From an uncultured Clostridia bacterium (GTDB lineage: Bacteria; Bacillota; Clostridia; UBA1381), in the NCBI GenBank assembly GCA_949742185.1, contig CATJNN010000159.1, forward strand, positions 1 through 33,198: DNA of 33,198 nucleotides. Direction: 5' to 3'. The notes under the pieces are model-generated. The model was not told the origin of the DNA. It saw nothing but the letters and a program-made list of their open reading frames with translations, and made no database searches. The translations under genes were made by a program, and so were the position numbers. Positions 8,416 through 17,426 of this stretch are shown piece by piece. The number at the start of each line of letters is the position of its first letter. Position 1 is the stretch's first letter.

Positions 8416-9435
8416 TTATGAATTATGGATATATTCGCTGGGAGTGCATTTATAGTATTCCTTGAATACGCGTGTGAAATAGCCTGAGTTCTGATATCCG
8501 CATTCCTTGCTTATGTCATTGATTTTCTTGTTTTCGTGAAGCAGACGCGCGGCATGTTGCATACGAACTTTAAGCAGATAATCGCTGAAGTTTTCGCCGG
8601 TTTGTTCTTTAAAAAAGCGGCTGCAGTAAGCCGGATTGAAAAATACTTTTTCCGCCGCGTCCTGAAGAGAGATGTTTTGTGAAAAATTTTCATTTATAAA
8701 CTGAATAAGCTTATCGACAACTATATTATCGGTTTTCTTATCTTTTGGCAGAAGCCTGTTAATAATATTATCAATAATATGAGTTGACAAATCGTATATT
8801 TCGCTGTATTCGGAGATTTTTGGCAGAGAGGCGTATCCCGCGAAATCAGCTTCAAGCTTTATATTGAGGTTAGCGTACAGCTTGTCTATTATTATTTCAA
8901 AAATATTAAAAGCATATTGACCGAGCTGTTCGTTTTTGCGTGTATTGCTGTCCAAAAGCGTGCGCATTTCGGATTTTGCTCCATTTATATCTTTGTTTAA
9001 TATTGCCGCATAGAGACGCATAATATTGTCAAGAAATGAGTTTACGTTGCTGTTCTTTTCTGACAAAAGAAGATTGCGAATATTTATAAGCGTATTTTTT
9101 AGGTCGTCAAAGTTAGTAGGCTTTGTTATATATTCTTTCACGTTATATTTTATCGCCGCTTTTGCGTATTCAAATTCAGCGTAGCCGCTGAGAAGAATAA
9201 CATGTATCCAAGGCTTGTTTTCGTATATATATTGCGCAAGGTCAATGCCGGACACCTCAATCATCCTTATATCTGAAATAACTAAATCCACATCGTTTTC
9301 TTTCAGATAATTAATAGCGTCTGCGCCGTCTCTGAAAGCTTCGGCAACATAAAACCCTGCGTCGCAGTTATTTATGAAAGAGGAGATGCTTGACCGTATC
9401 ATCAGCTCGTCGTCCACAATTATAACACTAAACAT
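8416..9435 (-). CDS. Response regulator, YesN-like (REC plus AraC HTH)
   Basis: MFSVIIVDDELMIRSSI...DLVISDIRM...LLSGYAEFEYAKAAIK..YITKP and a C-terminal AraC HTH. Start at 9435 is supported by the ggaaggga RBS; the ORF-track start (9468) lies upstream of that RBS. Confidence 0.93.
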   Translation of the reverse strand: MFSVIIVDDELMIRSSISSFINNCDAGFYVAEAFRDGADAINYLKENDVDLVISDIRMIEVSGIDLAQYIYENKPWIHVILLSGYAEFEYAKAAIKYNVKEYITKPTNFDDLKNTLINIRNLLLSEKNSNVNSFLDNIMRLYAAILNKDINGAKSEMRTLLDSNTRKNEQLGQYAFNIFEIIIDKLYANLNIKLEADFAGYASLPKISEYSEIYDLSTHIIDNIINRLLPKDKKTDNIVVDKLIQFINENFSQNISLQDAAEKVFFNPAYCSRFFKEQTGENFSDYLLKVRMQHAARLLHENKKINDISKECGYQNSGYFTRVFKEYYKCTPSEYIHNS

Positions 9436-9532
9436 AAAAATCTCCCTTCCGCCGCTTTGCGCCGGCATAAACAGTAATTAAAGACTTTTTATTTATTCTG
9501 AAAAGAATATTTTTTTCTTGGTTTTGATTTGT

Positions 9533-9561
9533 AGTATATCACAAGAAACAGGATTAATCAA
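9533..9561 (-). promoter_or_regulatory. putative promoter for the response regulator/kinase pair
   Basis: Minus strand TTGATT (9556-9561), 17 bp, TATACT (9533-9538). Confidence 0.6.
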
Positions 9562-9679
9562 GCGTCGTCTCTAAAATATATGTGTAAATTGCTCATATAC
9601 AGACTGGAAAAGCGTGGGATAGTATTAATGATGTACAAGAAAGAGGTCAATATATGAACAAAAAGTAAAATTTTTTCAC

Positions 9680-9708
9680 TTGAATTGTGTCGGCGCCTCG
9701 TATAAAAT
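9680..9708 (+). promoter_or_regulatory. putative promoter for the ABC permease/surface protein operon
   Basis: TTGAAT (9680-9685), 17 bp, TAAAAT (9703-9708). Confidence 0.5.
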
Positions 9709-9743
9709 ATTATTAAAAGAAAGAGAAAGTGAGGTAAAAAGCT

Positions 9744-10709
9744 ATGGCTAAGTTAGAAATTAAAAAAGCCGAAAAGCCAATCACAAACAAAAGAAAAAAA
9801 AGCAGATGGAAGGAATTTCGTGACAATGCGGAGCTTTCAGCTCTTATGCTTCCGGGAATGATTCTGCTTTTAATATTCGCATACATACCGATGTTCGGCA
9901 TAATTATCGCGTTTAAGGATTACAGAAATAATCTGGGTATTTTCAAAAGCAAATGGGTAGGGTTGGACAATTTTAAATTTTTCTTCACATCGCAGGACGC
10001 GTGGAGAATAGGACGCAATACAGTAGGCTACGGTCTGCTTTTCATAATTCTTGGTTTAATTGCGGCAGTATTGGTTGCAATACTTCTTTATGAAGTACGA
10101 AACAGAGCAGCGTTAAAATTTTATCAGACGAGTATGATACTGCCGCACTTCCTCTCTTGGGTTATTATAGGATATATAACATACATATTGCTTGAGCCTG
10201 ATATGGGTATTTTCAACAAGATAATTCAGGCGTTTGGCGGCAAGGGACTGCAATGGTATTCCGAACCGAAGTATTGGGTGTTTATTCTGCCCATTGTGAA
10301 CTTGTGGAAAACTGTAGGACTAAAATCCATAATGTATTACGCGGCGCTTATGGGAATAGACGAGCAGCTTTATGAAGCGGCGCAGCTTGACGGCGCGGGA
10401 AGATTTAAGCAAATATTGTATATCACGATTCCGTCGCTGGTACCGCTTATGGTAATTCTCACTATCTTGGATGTGGGACATATAATCAAAGGCGATTTCG
10501 GATTGTTCTACACAATACCGCGCGACGTCGGACTTTTATATCCTACGACTGATATTATTGACACATATGTATACCGCGGATTACGTACCGGAGACGATAT
10601 AGGCATTACCACGGCGGTCGGACTGTTCCAGTCGGTAGTGGGACTTTTGATGGTGGTAGGCACGAATCTGGTAGTGAAAAAAATATCGCCGGAAAATTCA
10701 TTATTCTAA
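9744..10709 (+). CDS. CUT1 ABC transporter permease, LplB-like
   Basis: LMLPGMILLLIFAYIPMFGIIIAFKDYRNNLGIFKSKWVGLDNFKFFF; EAAQLDGAGRFKQILYITIPSL (EAA motif). Confidence 0.93.
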   Translation: MAKLEIKKAEKPITNKRKKSRWKEFRDNAELSALMLPGMILLLIFAYIPMFGIIIAFKDYRNNLGIFKSKWVGLDNFKFFFTSQDAWRIGRNTVGYGLLFIILGLIAAVLVAILLYEVRNRAALKFYQTSMILPHFLSWVIIGYITYILLEPDMGIFNKIIQAFGGKGLQWYSEPKYWVFILPIVNLWKTVGLKSIMYYAALMGIDEQLYEAAQLDGAGRFKQILYITIPSLVPLMVILTILDVGHIIKGDFGLFYTIPRDVGLLYPTTDIIDTYVYRGLRTGDDIGITTAVGLFQSVVGLLMVVGTNLVVKKISPENSLF

Positions 10710-10724
10710 TAGGGAGGGAGAAAG

Positions 10725-11615
10725 ATGAAAAAACAAAACAGAATCTCCAATATAATAATAAATTTGTTGTTCTGCGTTGGGTCGCTTTTGTTTATACTTC
10801 CGTTTGTGCTGATAATTTCAGCGTCGTTCACGGAGGAGGCGGCATTGGTTGAACATGGTTATAAGCTTATTCCGTCGGTGTTTTCAACAGAAGCGTATAA
10901 GTATGTTTTCAGAACTCCGCATCAGCTTATAGACTCATATAAGATAACGATTATTTATTCGCTTTTAGCAACTTTCCTTGGGGTAATCGTTATGTCTATG
11001 CTGGCGTATCCGCTTTCGAGACCAAACTATAAATATAAGAAACCGGCAACGTTTTTTATATTTTTTACAATGCTTTTCTCGGGCGGACTTGTGCCGAGCT
11101 ACATATGGATGACAAGATACCTCCACTTGGGAGACACAATATGGGTGTATATACTTCCGTTTCTTGTGAACGCGTTTCATGTAATCGTTATAAGAACATT
11201 TTTTCAGGGGCTTCCTCAGTCCCTGGTTGAATCTGCTAAGATTGACGGGGCGAGCGAACTGCAAATATTCTTTAGGATAGTTATGCCGCTTTCAAAGCCG
11301 GTTATTGCAACAATTTCGCTTCTTACGCTTCTTGCAAGATGGAATGACTGGAATACGGCGCTTATATATATTAAGTCAAGTAATTTGTATTCGCTGCAAT
11401 ATTTGCTGCAAAAGATACTTCGCGAGGCGGAATTTGTGAAGAACATGGCGGACAGCGCACCGGTTGCGGGAATTGACCTTGATTTATCAAATCTGCCGTC
11501 AATAACTATACGCTTTGCTATGTGTATGGTTGCGGCGGGTCCGATGCTTGTGGTGTTCCCGTTCTTCCAGAAGTATTTTGCAAAGGGATTAACTGTTGGA
11601 GCGGTTAAGGGTTAA
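10725..11615 (+). CDS. CUT1 ABC transporter permease, YtcP/MalG-like
   Basis: ILPFVLIISASFTEE...ESAKIDGASELQIFFRIVMPLSKPVIATISL (EAA motif); FPFFQKYFAKGLTVGAVKG C-terminus. Confidence 0.93.
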   Translation: MKKQNRISNIIINLLFCVGSLLFILPFVLIISASFTEEAALVEHGYKLIPSVFSTEAYKYVFRTPHQLIDSYKITIIYSLLATFLGVIVMSMLAYPLSRPNYKYKKPATFFIFFTMLFSGGLVPSYIWMTRYLHLGDTIWVYILPFLVNAFHVIVIRTFFQGLPQSLVESAKIDGASELQIFFRIVMPLSKPVIATISLLTLLARWNDWNTALIYIKSSNLYSLQYLLQKILREAEFVKNMADSAPVAGIDLDLSNLPSITIRFAMCMVAAGPMLVVFPFFQKYFAKGLTVGAVKG

Positions 11616-11664
11616 TTTGTTCTAAATTAAATAGGTATATAAAGAAAAAGAAAGGGAGAGAGAC

Positions 11665-14600
11665 ATGGAAAAGAGGAAATTAATTTCACTTATTCTTTCA
11701 CTGGCAATGATGTTCAGCGGTATAGCGATACCTGTTACAGCGGAAGAAGCGGGAAGCGGCGGCGAAGCCAAAATAACTTTGCCGGATGGTTACAGTTTTA
11801 TTGACGCTGCGCATAACGGGAATGTCGTTGTTGCGATGGCAAAGGATGGAGCCAAAACTGCGGCAAAGCTTTATTATTCTGCTGACGGCGGAGTTACATG
11901 GGCTGAGAGTGAAAATCAGCCGTTAGCAAGCAATGCTGGAATTACAAAAAATCTAAATTCACAGCAGCAGCTTGTTTACTGGGAGCATAATAAGATTTTT
12001 GTTGCACACGGGACCGGCAAAACATATACATCCTCAGATGGTGTAAATTGGATGGATAATACGGCTATACACTGGACAACGGATACAATGCTTACAGTTT
12101 CAGGAGAAAATCTTGTGTTTGCCGGATTGGCTTCTGCAAACGCAACAAGCGATTTAGCTACAAAACAATTTGCAAATAATAAATATAGTATACCAAGCAC
12201 TACAGGTATAAATTTTAAAGTTGTAGCGGCAAAACCTGCGGAGGCGGACGGGACGACAAGCGTATTGGTAGGAGACAAAGGCAGACTTCATACAATGACA
12301 TTTAAGCCTGAGACGCCAAAGTACACATGGGCGGCAGGCGGTAATAATGCTTCTGCGGCTGCGGTTACAGCAAATCCATACGACGCGCTTTATGCTAAGA
12401 CGGCTGACCAGTATCTCGTAATTGACGGTTCGGAAACGGTTGTTGCGGTGAAAGACGCAAACACAATCGTAACGTCTGCCCCAAGCGCAGGTACAAAAGT
12501 GACGGGTATAGGCGCAAGCGACAAGTATATTGTCGCGGGAATGGAAAACGGCAAGCTGTATTATACGGCGAACGCCGAGATAACGGCGGACACAGTGTGG
12601 ACAGAAATTTCTGCTGCGTCTGATACGACTGCTTGTACAGAGACTGTAAAGAATATTGAATTTTTAGACGACGATAATTTCGTTGCATTCAGCGATACAC
12701 AAGTTTATAAGGGTGATAAGGACGGTTATAAAAATATTAACGATATTGAAGCGTCGGTAACTCCTCCGACGCAGGAGCCGACAGAAGAACCGACAACTCC
12801 GCCGACGGAAGAGCCGACTCCCGAGCCGGAGAAAACATTTGTTAAAGACGGGTATCATCTTATGGACGTTGCGCGCAAGGGAAATACGCTTGTGGCAATG
12901 GCAAAGAGTGAGAATAATGCATTAGGTCAGCTTTATTATTCGGACGACGGCGGCAGCACTTGGCAGAATACCCAAAACAATCCGTCGGGAATAAGAGATA
13001 ACTCGCTTATATCGGGGAATGATTTGTCTCAGCAGCAACTGGTTTACTGGGCAGAGAAAAACATTTTTGTAGCGCATTCGGCAAAAAGCACTTATTCTTC
13101 CGCGGACGGTATCACATGGGCAGAGGAAGCAAATCTGCACTGGAATTCAAATACAATGATTGCGACGTCCGGGAAAGAGTTTGTAGCGGGAACAAAAGAC
13201 TTGATGAGTGCGACAAGCGACATGTCGGCGAAGAAATTTGACGACAATAAAAAAGATTTGGGTACAACAGGATACTATACTGCCGCTATTGCGGCAAAGC
13301 CTGCCGACAGCGAAGGCAATATCGAAATGATTGTAATAAATAAAGCGGTCGGGGACAATCCTGCGACAATATGCGGCGCGGGCTTTAAGGCGGAAGGCGG
13401 CGCATATACATGGACCGATGTAAAGAAGGGTTACGGAAAGTCGGGAGTTTTGTACGATGCTATGTATTCCGAGAAAGCGGGACAGTATCTTGCAGTCAAC
13501 GGCACGGCTAACCTTCAGGTAATCACACAGGCGAACGCACAGACTACGCCGGCGCTTTCTCATATAGCCGTTCTTGCGGACGACAAGGTAACCGGAGTAA
13601 ACGCCAACGCTAATCATATAATAGTCGGAATGGAAAGCGGCAAAATGTTTTACACAGCCGCGGCTCCGCTTGCGTCAACCACGGCATGGACAGAAATTCC
13701 TGTTTTGGAGGGAGCAACAGCGGCGACTGAGCCTATAAAAAATATTGAGTTTTTAGACGACGGAAGTTTTGTGGCTCTCGGAGCTACGCAGGTATACAAA
13801 GGTGATATTACAGGATATAAAAATATAAACGATAAGAGTGAAGAACCGACGCCAACTCCAACAGAAGAACCGACGCCAACGCCGACGGCAAAACCGGAGG
13901 AGCCGGAAGACCCAAGCAAAAATCCTTTTTACGGAGTTCAGCTTATGGGCGGCGCATATAACGGCGAAGTTTATGTTGTGTACGGAAACGTTACAAATGC
14001 GGACGAGTCGGCGGACGCCAAAAAGCTTGGCAGAATATTTACATCAACCGATTGCGTTACATGGGAAATGACAGCGGATAACGTTACTACGTTCAGCACC
14101 CAGAAGAACGGGGCAGTATGGTGGGAAGCGCAGAATAAATTTGTTATATCGGGAGTGACCGATATGTTCCCGCAAACAAGCGGAGGCACCGTAGGTCTTG
14201 CTATGGTTTCCGCCGATGGCTCAAAGGATAGCTGGGAAATGGTTACAACAACAGATTTTCGTGTGAAGACGGATATTGTTGTCAGAGGAGATAAGCTTTA
14301 CACAACAAATCATGGAAGACGATTCCGAATGTTTACGGGATTAGACGTCGCAGAGGGAATGACAGAAATCTTGCTTAACGGCGCAAATCATTTAGGAGAA
14401 GCACAGGGGTACTACGAAACAATCGCAATGAGCAATTCGGCAGGCGCGGATAATATTCCTTCAGTATTTTTGGCATATAACGGCAGCGCTATGGTGAGAG
14501 ACAAAGACTCGGCAGAAGCTGAGGAGGCAAACAGATGGAAAAAAGTAACCACAGTAGGCGGCAGCGGGCAGGTTTCAGACGCTGTTTATAGTGACGCGCT

Positions 14601-15279
14601 TGGGAAGTTTGTAGTTACTCTTAATGGTGGATACAGAACATCGGTGGTCAGTCTTTCGGGCGGTAACGGAGTTCAGGGACCGGTAGTAAGCGGCAAGGTA
14701 TGCTCTGCGCTTGATACAAACGGAGAGGACTTTATGTTTGCTTGCGAGGATGGCGGAGTGTATACTGCCGCAGACGACGAAAACTTTATTGTGTTTGACA
14801 GCGAGGGTAAGGTTGTAAGCAAAGCGGAATTAAAGAAAGTTCCGCTTGCAAAAGGCGAAGAAAATACATTGCCTGTTACTAATGTAATCACTATGGGCGA
14901 CAAGTTCCTTGCAATAGCAACTGATGGAAAGAACAGCGACATACTCACAATTTCTAAAGCGGGCGATTCATATTCATACGTTAAATTCAGCGACAGCTTA
15001 AAGCCTGAGCCTGTTCCTGAAACGTACGATATAAAATATGAAAACGGAAGTGCTGTTATTACAGCTCCAAACGGTACATACGCGCTGATATTTGCGGCAT
15101 ATGACGACAGCGGTATACTGACGAGCGTAGAATATAAAAATGTTGAAATCGCAAACGGCGAAAAGACAGAGACGCCCGAAACATTTACATTGGACGGAGC
15201 TGCAAGCGGAAAGGTAATGCTTTGGAATAATATGAAGGATATATTGCCGCTGGCAATGGTGGAAATCCCTTTCAACTAG
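11665..15279 (+). CDS. Secreted protein with three BNR/Asp-box beta-propeller-like repeats, P/T/E linkers and a C-terminal accessory module; probably continues by -1 frame into 15273..17396
   Basis: Signal peptide MEKRKLISLILSLAMMFSGIAIPVTA; Asp-box motifs YYSADGGVTW, YTSSDGVNW, YYSDDGGSTW, YSSADGITW, FTSTDCVTW; the repeat-closing TQVYKGD..GYKNIND occurs twice. RBS gggagag. Confidence 0.8.
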   Translation: MEKRKLISLILSLAMMFSGIAIPVTAEEAGSGGEAKITLPDGYSFIDAAHNGNVVVAMAKDGAKTAAKLYYSADGGVTWAESENQPLASNAGITKNLNSQQQLVYWEHNKIFVAHGTGKTYTSSDGVNWMDNTAIHWTTDTMLTVSGENLVFAGLASANATSDLATKQFANNKYSIPSTTGINFKVVAAKPAEADGTTSVLVGDKGRLHTMTFKPETPKYTWAAGGNNASAAAVTANPYDALYAKTADQYLVIDGSETVVAVKDANTIVTSAPSAGTKVTGIGASDKYIVAGMENGKLYYTANAEITADTVWTEISAASDTTACTETVKNIEFLDDDNFVAFSDTQVYKGDKDGYKNINDIEASVTPPTQEPTEEPTTPPTEEPTPEPEKTFVKDGYHLMDVARKGNTLVAMAKSENNALGQLYYSDDGGSTWQNTQNNPSGIRDNSLISGNDLSQQQLVYWAEKNIFVAHSAKSTYSSADGITWAEEANLHWNSNTMIATSGKEFVAGTKDLMSATSDMSAKKFDDNKKDLGTTGYYTAAIAAKPADSEGNIEMIVINKAVGDNPATICGAGFKAEGGAYTWTDVKKGYGKSGVLYDAMYSEKAGQYLAVNGTANLQVITQANAQTTPALSHIAVLADDKVTGVNANANHIIVGMESGKMFYTAAAPLASTTAWTEIPVLEGATAATEPIKNIEFLDDGSFVALGATQVYKGDITGYKNINDKSEEPTPTPTEEPTPTPTAKPEEPEDPSKNPFYGVQLMGGAYNGEVYVVYGNVTNADESADAKKLGRIFTSTDCVTWEMTADNVTTFSTQKNGAVWWEAQNKFVISGVTDMFPQTSGGTVGLAMVSADGSKDSWEMVTTTDFRVKTDIVVRGDKLYTTNHGRRFRMFTGLDVAEGMTEILLNGANHLGEAQGYYETIAMSNSAGADNIPSVFLAYNGSAMVRDKDSAEAEEANRWKKVTTVGGSGQVSDAVYSDALGKFVVTLNGGYRTSVVSLSGGNGVQGPVVSGKVCSALDTNGEDFMFACEDGGVYTAADDENFIVFDSEGKVVSKAELKKVPLAKGEENTLPVTNVITMGDKFLAIATDGKNSDILTISKAGDSYSYVKFSDSLKPEPVPETYDIKYENGSAVITAPNGTYALIFAAYDDSGILTSVEYKNVEIANGEKTETPETFTLDGAASGKVMLWNNMKDILPLAMVEIPFN
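12763..12831 (+). repeat. low-complexity Pro/Thr/Glu linker-coding repeat
   Basis: Encodes PPTQEPTEEPTTPPTEEPTPEPE between propeller repeats 1 and 2. Confidence 0.8.
13843..13909 (+). repeat. low-complexity Pro/Thr/Glu linker-coding repeat
   Basis: gaaccgacgccaactccaacagaagaaccgacgccaacgccgacg..., encoding EPTPTPTEEPTPTPTAKPEEPE between propeller repeats 2 and 3. Confidence 0.8.
15267..15273 (+). promoter_or_regulatory. candidate -1 ribosomal frameshift heptamer C_CCT_TTC
   Basis: Zero frame ATC CCT TTC AAC TAG; the heptamer is in the X_XXY_YYZ register one codon before the stop; the -1 frame continues with beta-helix protein sequence. Confidence 0.5.
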
Positions 15280-17396
15280 AGGACGGTCAGGCTATTTATG
15301 TTTCCGCTGTCGGAGACGACAGCGGAAACGGGGATTTTTACTCACCTGTAAAAACACTGGAACGCGCGATTGAGCTGGCTTCAGCAAAAAAAGAAGACGC
15401 GCAGGAAGAAATTAAAATATATATGCGGGGAGGCGTATACCATGTCTCGAACACGATTAAAATATCGGATTCCTACAATGAGTATGCGCCGCTCCGTATA
15501 TGTGCATATCGGAATGAAGATGTGACTATAAATGCAGGAATTGATATTCCTCTTTCGGCTATGGTGGCTGCGAATGCGGATTTTATAAACGCAGTTATCA
15601 ACAAGCCTGCGAGCGGAAAGATTTTGCAGTATAATCTGAGAGACGCAGGGATTGACGATTACGGAGAAATTTCTCTGCGCGGTTTTCTTATTTCCGATGA
15701 AAAGGAGGCGCAGGCAGAGCTTAGTTTAAACGGGCAAATGCAGCAGCTTGCGCGCTGGCCTAACGATGACTACACGGGGCTTATAAAGCCTGCGGATAAT
15801 TCCGATGAATATGGGAAAAGAAGTAAGGCGGGGATTGCCAATGGATGCAGCTTCAGAGTGGATTTTGACCGTCCGTCACGCTGGAGCAAACCGGAAGACG
15901 TATGGCTTGCGGGAACATTGGGACCTAATTATAATTTTGACTATTATCCGGTGAGTCGCTTTGACGCAGAGGAAAAACGGGTTTATTTAAGCCGCGGCGC
16001 ATTGCAGAAATATTATACCGAGCCGTATTACAGATTTGAGAATATTCCGGAAGAGCTTGACGCTCCGGGTGAATATTATATAGACAGACAAAGCGGCATG
16101 CTGTATTTTTATCCGCCGGAGAATACGCCGGAAAACTCAGTGCTGACAATAACAATGTCTACGCCGACATTGGATTATGGCGCGGGGAAAGCGCCGAATT
16201 CAATGTTCAGACTGGACAACTGCAAAAATATCAGTTTTGAAAATCTGACATTTAAAGGCGGACGCGGTTCGGCTGTGACAGGCAGATATAACGATAGGAT
16301 ACAGTTTATAAACTGCGACATTAACAGTTTTGGCGAGCATGGAATGCGATTGGACTATTCCACAAATATTACAGTAAAAGACTGTCGCGTGCATGACGTT
16401 GGTCAGGATGGAATGCAGTTTACAAATTGCGGGGATTATGCAAATCTTATTCCTAATAATATTCTTGTGCAAAATAATGAGATTTATAATTTTGCAAGAT
16501 TAGAGCGGGATTATAAGGCGGGAATAAATTTTGGATACAGAAGCGTAGGCGCTACTGCCGCTCATAATCATATATATAACGGACCTCATACGGGAATGAT
16601 TTTCTATGGCGTTAACAATAGTATCTATGGAAATGAGTTTAATAATCTTGTTACGGAATTTAATGATATGGACGCGTTATATACAAACAACTCCAACTAC
16701 CCTTGGGAAAGAGGAAACAAGATTTACGGAAATTACTTTCATGACATTGGAAGAAGCTCTATGAACGGCAGACATCAGGTTAATGTGAGAGCCATAAGAA
16801 CGGATAACAAGGGCTGCGGGCTTAATATATATGAAAATTTGTTCTATAGAATAGGCGACGGCGGAACCGGCAGAGGTAACAACGGAATAGGCGGAATAAC
16901 CGCTGAAGGTACGCGCAATAAAATTTATAATAATTTGTTTGTAGATTGCAATGAAGCGTATACGAATACGCAAAAGTATATTGAAATTGCCGAGGCTGAA
17001 GACGGGACGCTTTATCCGAATACAGGCACAATTAATGGAGCCAGTGTGGCTGATTTGAAGAAAGAGATGCAGGCAAGACTTCCTGTTTACGGAAAGCAGT
17101 TCCCAGAGCTTTACAGTTTCTTTAATGAGCATCCGAATATGTCAAAGACAAATGAATTTAAAAATAATATGATAATAAATAGGGCTTTTCCGCTTAGTAT
17201 ATATAACGGAGAGCAGAATAAAGAAGGATTTAGAGGTTCGGAGATGCTTGTTGATGCGTCAGGTAATTTTGTTGGAACTGAGGATCCGGGATTTATTTCA
17301 TATTCAGATGGAAATTTGGAGCTTTCGCCCGAAGCAGCGGCAAAGGTTGAGGGACTCCCAAACTTTGATATGAGTTCATTTGGTGTAATTAAATAA
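15273..17396 (+). CDS. Right-handed beta-helix (GH141-like) module with no recognizable own start codon or signal peptide; likely the 3' part of a frameshift fusion with 11665..15279
   Basis: The -1 frame reads QLEDGQAIYVSAVGDDSGNGDFYSPVKTLERAIEL...IYMRGGVYHV, collinear with paralogs AVYVAESGSDSNDGSADAPFKTIEKARDKV...VYLRGGEYRL (17427 gene) and LYVASNGNDSNDGSEGAPFATVQKAKDTV...VYMRGGTYYM (27940 gene). The ORF-track ATG (15423) is inside this conserved domain. Confidence 0.8.
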   Translation, partial: QLEDGQAIYVSAVGDDSGNGDFYSPVKTLERAIELASAKKEDAQEEIKIYMRGGVYHVSNTIKISDSYNEYAPLRICAYRNEDVTINAGIDIPLSAMVAANADFINAVINKPASGKILQYNLRDAGIDDYGEISLRGFLISDEKEAQAELSLNGQMQQLARWPNDDYTGLIKPADNSDEYGKRSKAGIANGCSFRVDFDRPSRWSKPEDVWLAGTLGPNYNFDYYPVSRFDAEEKRVYLSRGALQKYYTEPYYRFENIPEELDAPGEYYIDRQSGMLYFYPPENTPENSVLTITMSTPTLDYGAGKAPNSMFRLDNCKNISFENLTFKGGRGSAVTGRYNDRIQFINCDINSFGEHGMRLDYSTNITVKDCRVHDVGQDGMQFTNCGDYANLIPNNILVQNNEIYNFARLERDYKAGINFGYRSVGATAAHNHIYNGPHTGMIFYGVNNSIYGNEFNNLVTEFNDMDALYTNNSNYPWERGNKIYGNYFHDIGRSSMNGRHQVNVRAIRTDNKGCGLNIYENLFYRIGDGGTGRGNNGIGGITAEGTRNKIYNNLFVDCNEAYTNTQKYIEIAEAEDGTLYPNTGTINGASVADLKKEMQARLPVYGKQFPELYSFFNEHPNMSKTNEFKNNMIINRAFPLSIYNGEQNKEGFRGSEMLVDASGNFVGTEDPGFISYSDGNLELSPEAAAKVEGLPNFDMSSFGVIK
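15300..15329 (+). other. perfect 13-bp hairpin with GAGA tetraloop
   Basis: gtttccgctgtcg-GAGA-cgacagcggaaac, 26 nt downstream of the candidate slippery heptamer. Confidence 0.75.
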
Positions 17397-17426
17397 TTAA
17401 AAATACATTATATAGGAGGGCTAAAG

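Noticed and set aside
9629-9669. Tiny ORFs in the 9.4-9.7 kb intergenic region (MMYKKEVNI, MNKK)
   Set aside because: Too short, with no conservation evidence; I cannot support a leader peptide.
13147-13617. 156-aa minus-strand ORF
   Set aside because: Antisense to propeller repeat 2; Cys/Arg-rich composition typical of a shadow frame.
14673-15275. 200-aa minus-strand ORF antisense to the propeller gene
   Set aside because: Shadow ORF: it overlaps a well-supported + strand CDS (signal peptide, Asp boxes), and there is no RBS or recognizable domain.
15423-15425. ATG at 15423 as the genuine start of the beta-helix gene
   Set aside because: It falls inside the conserved IYMRGGVYHV motif, with homologous coding sequence upstream, no RBS and no signal peptide.
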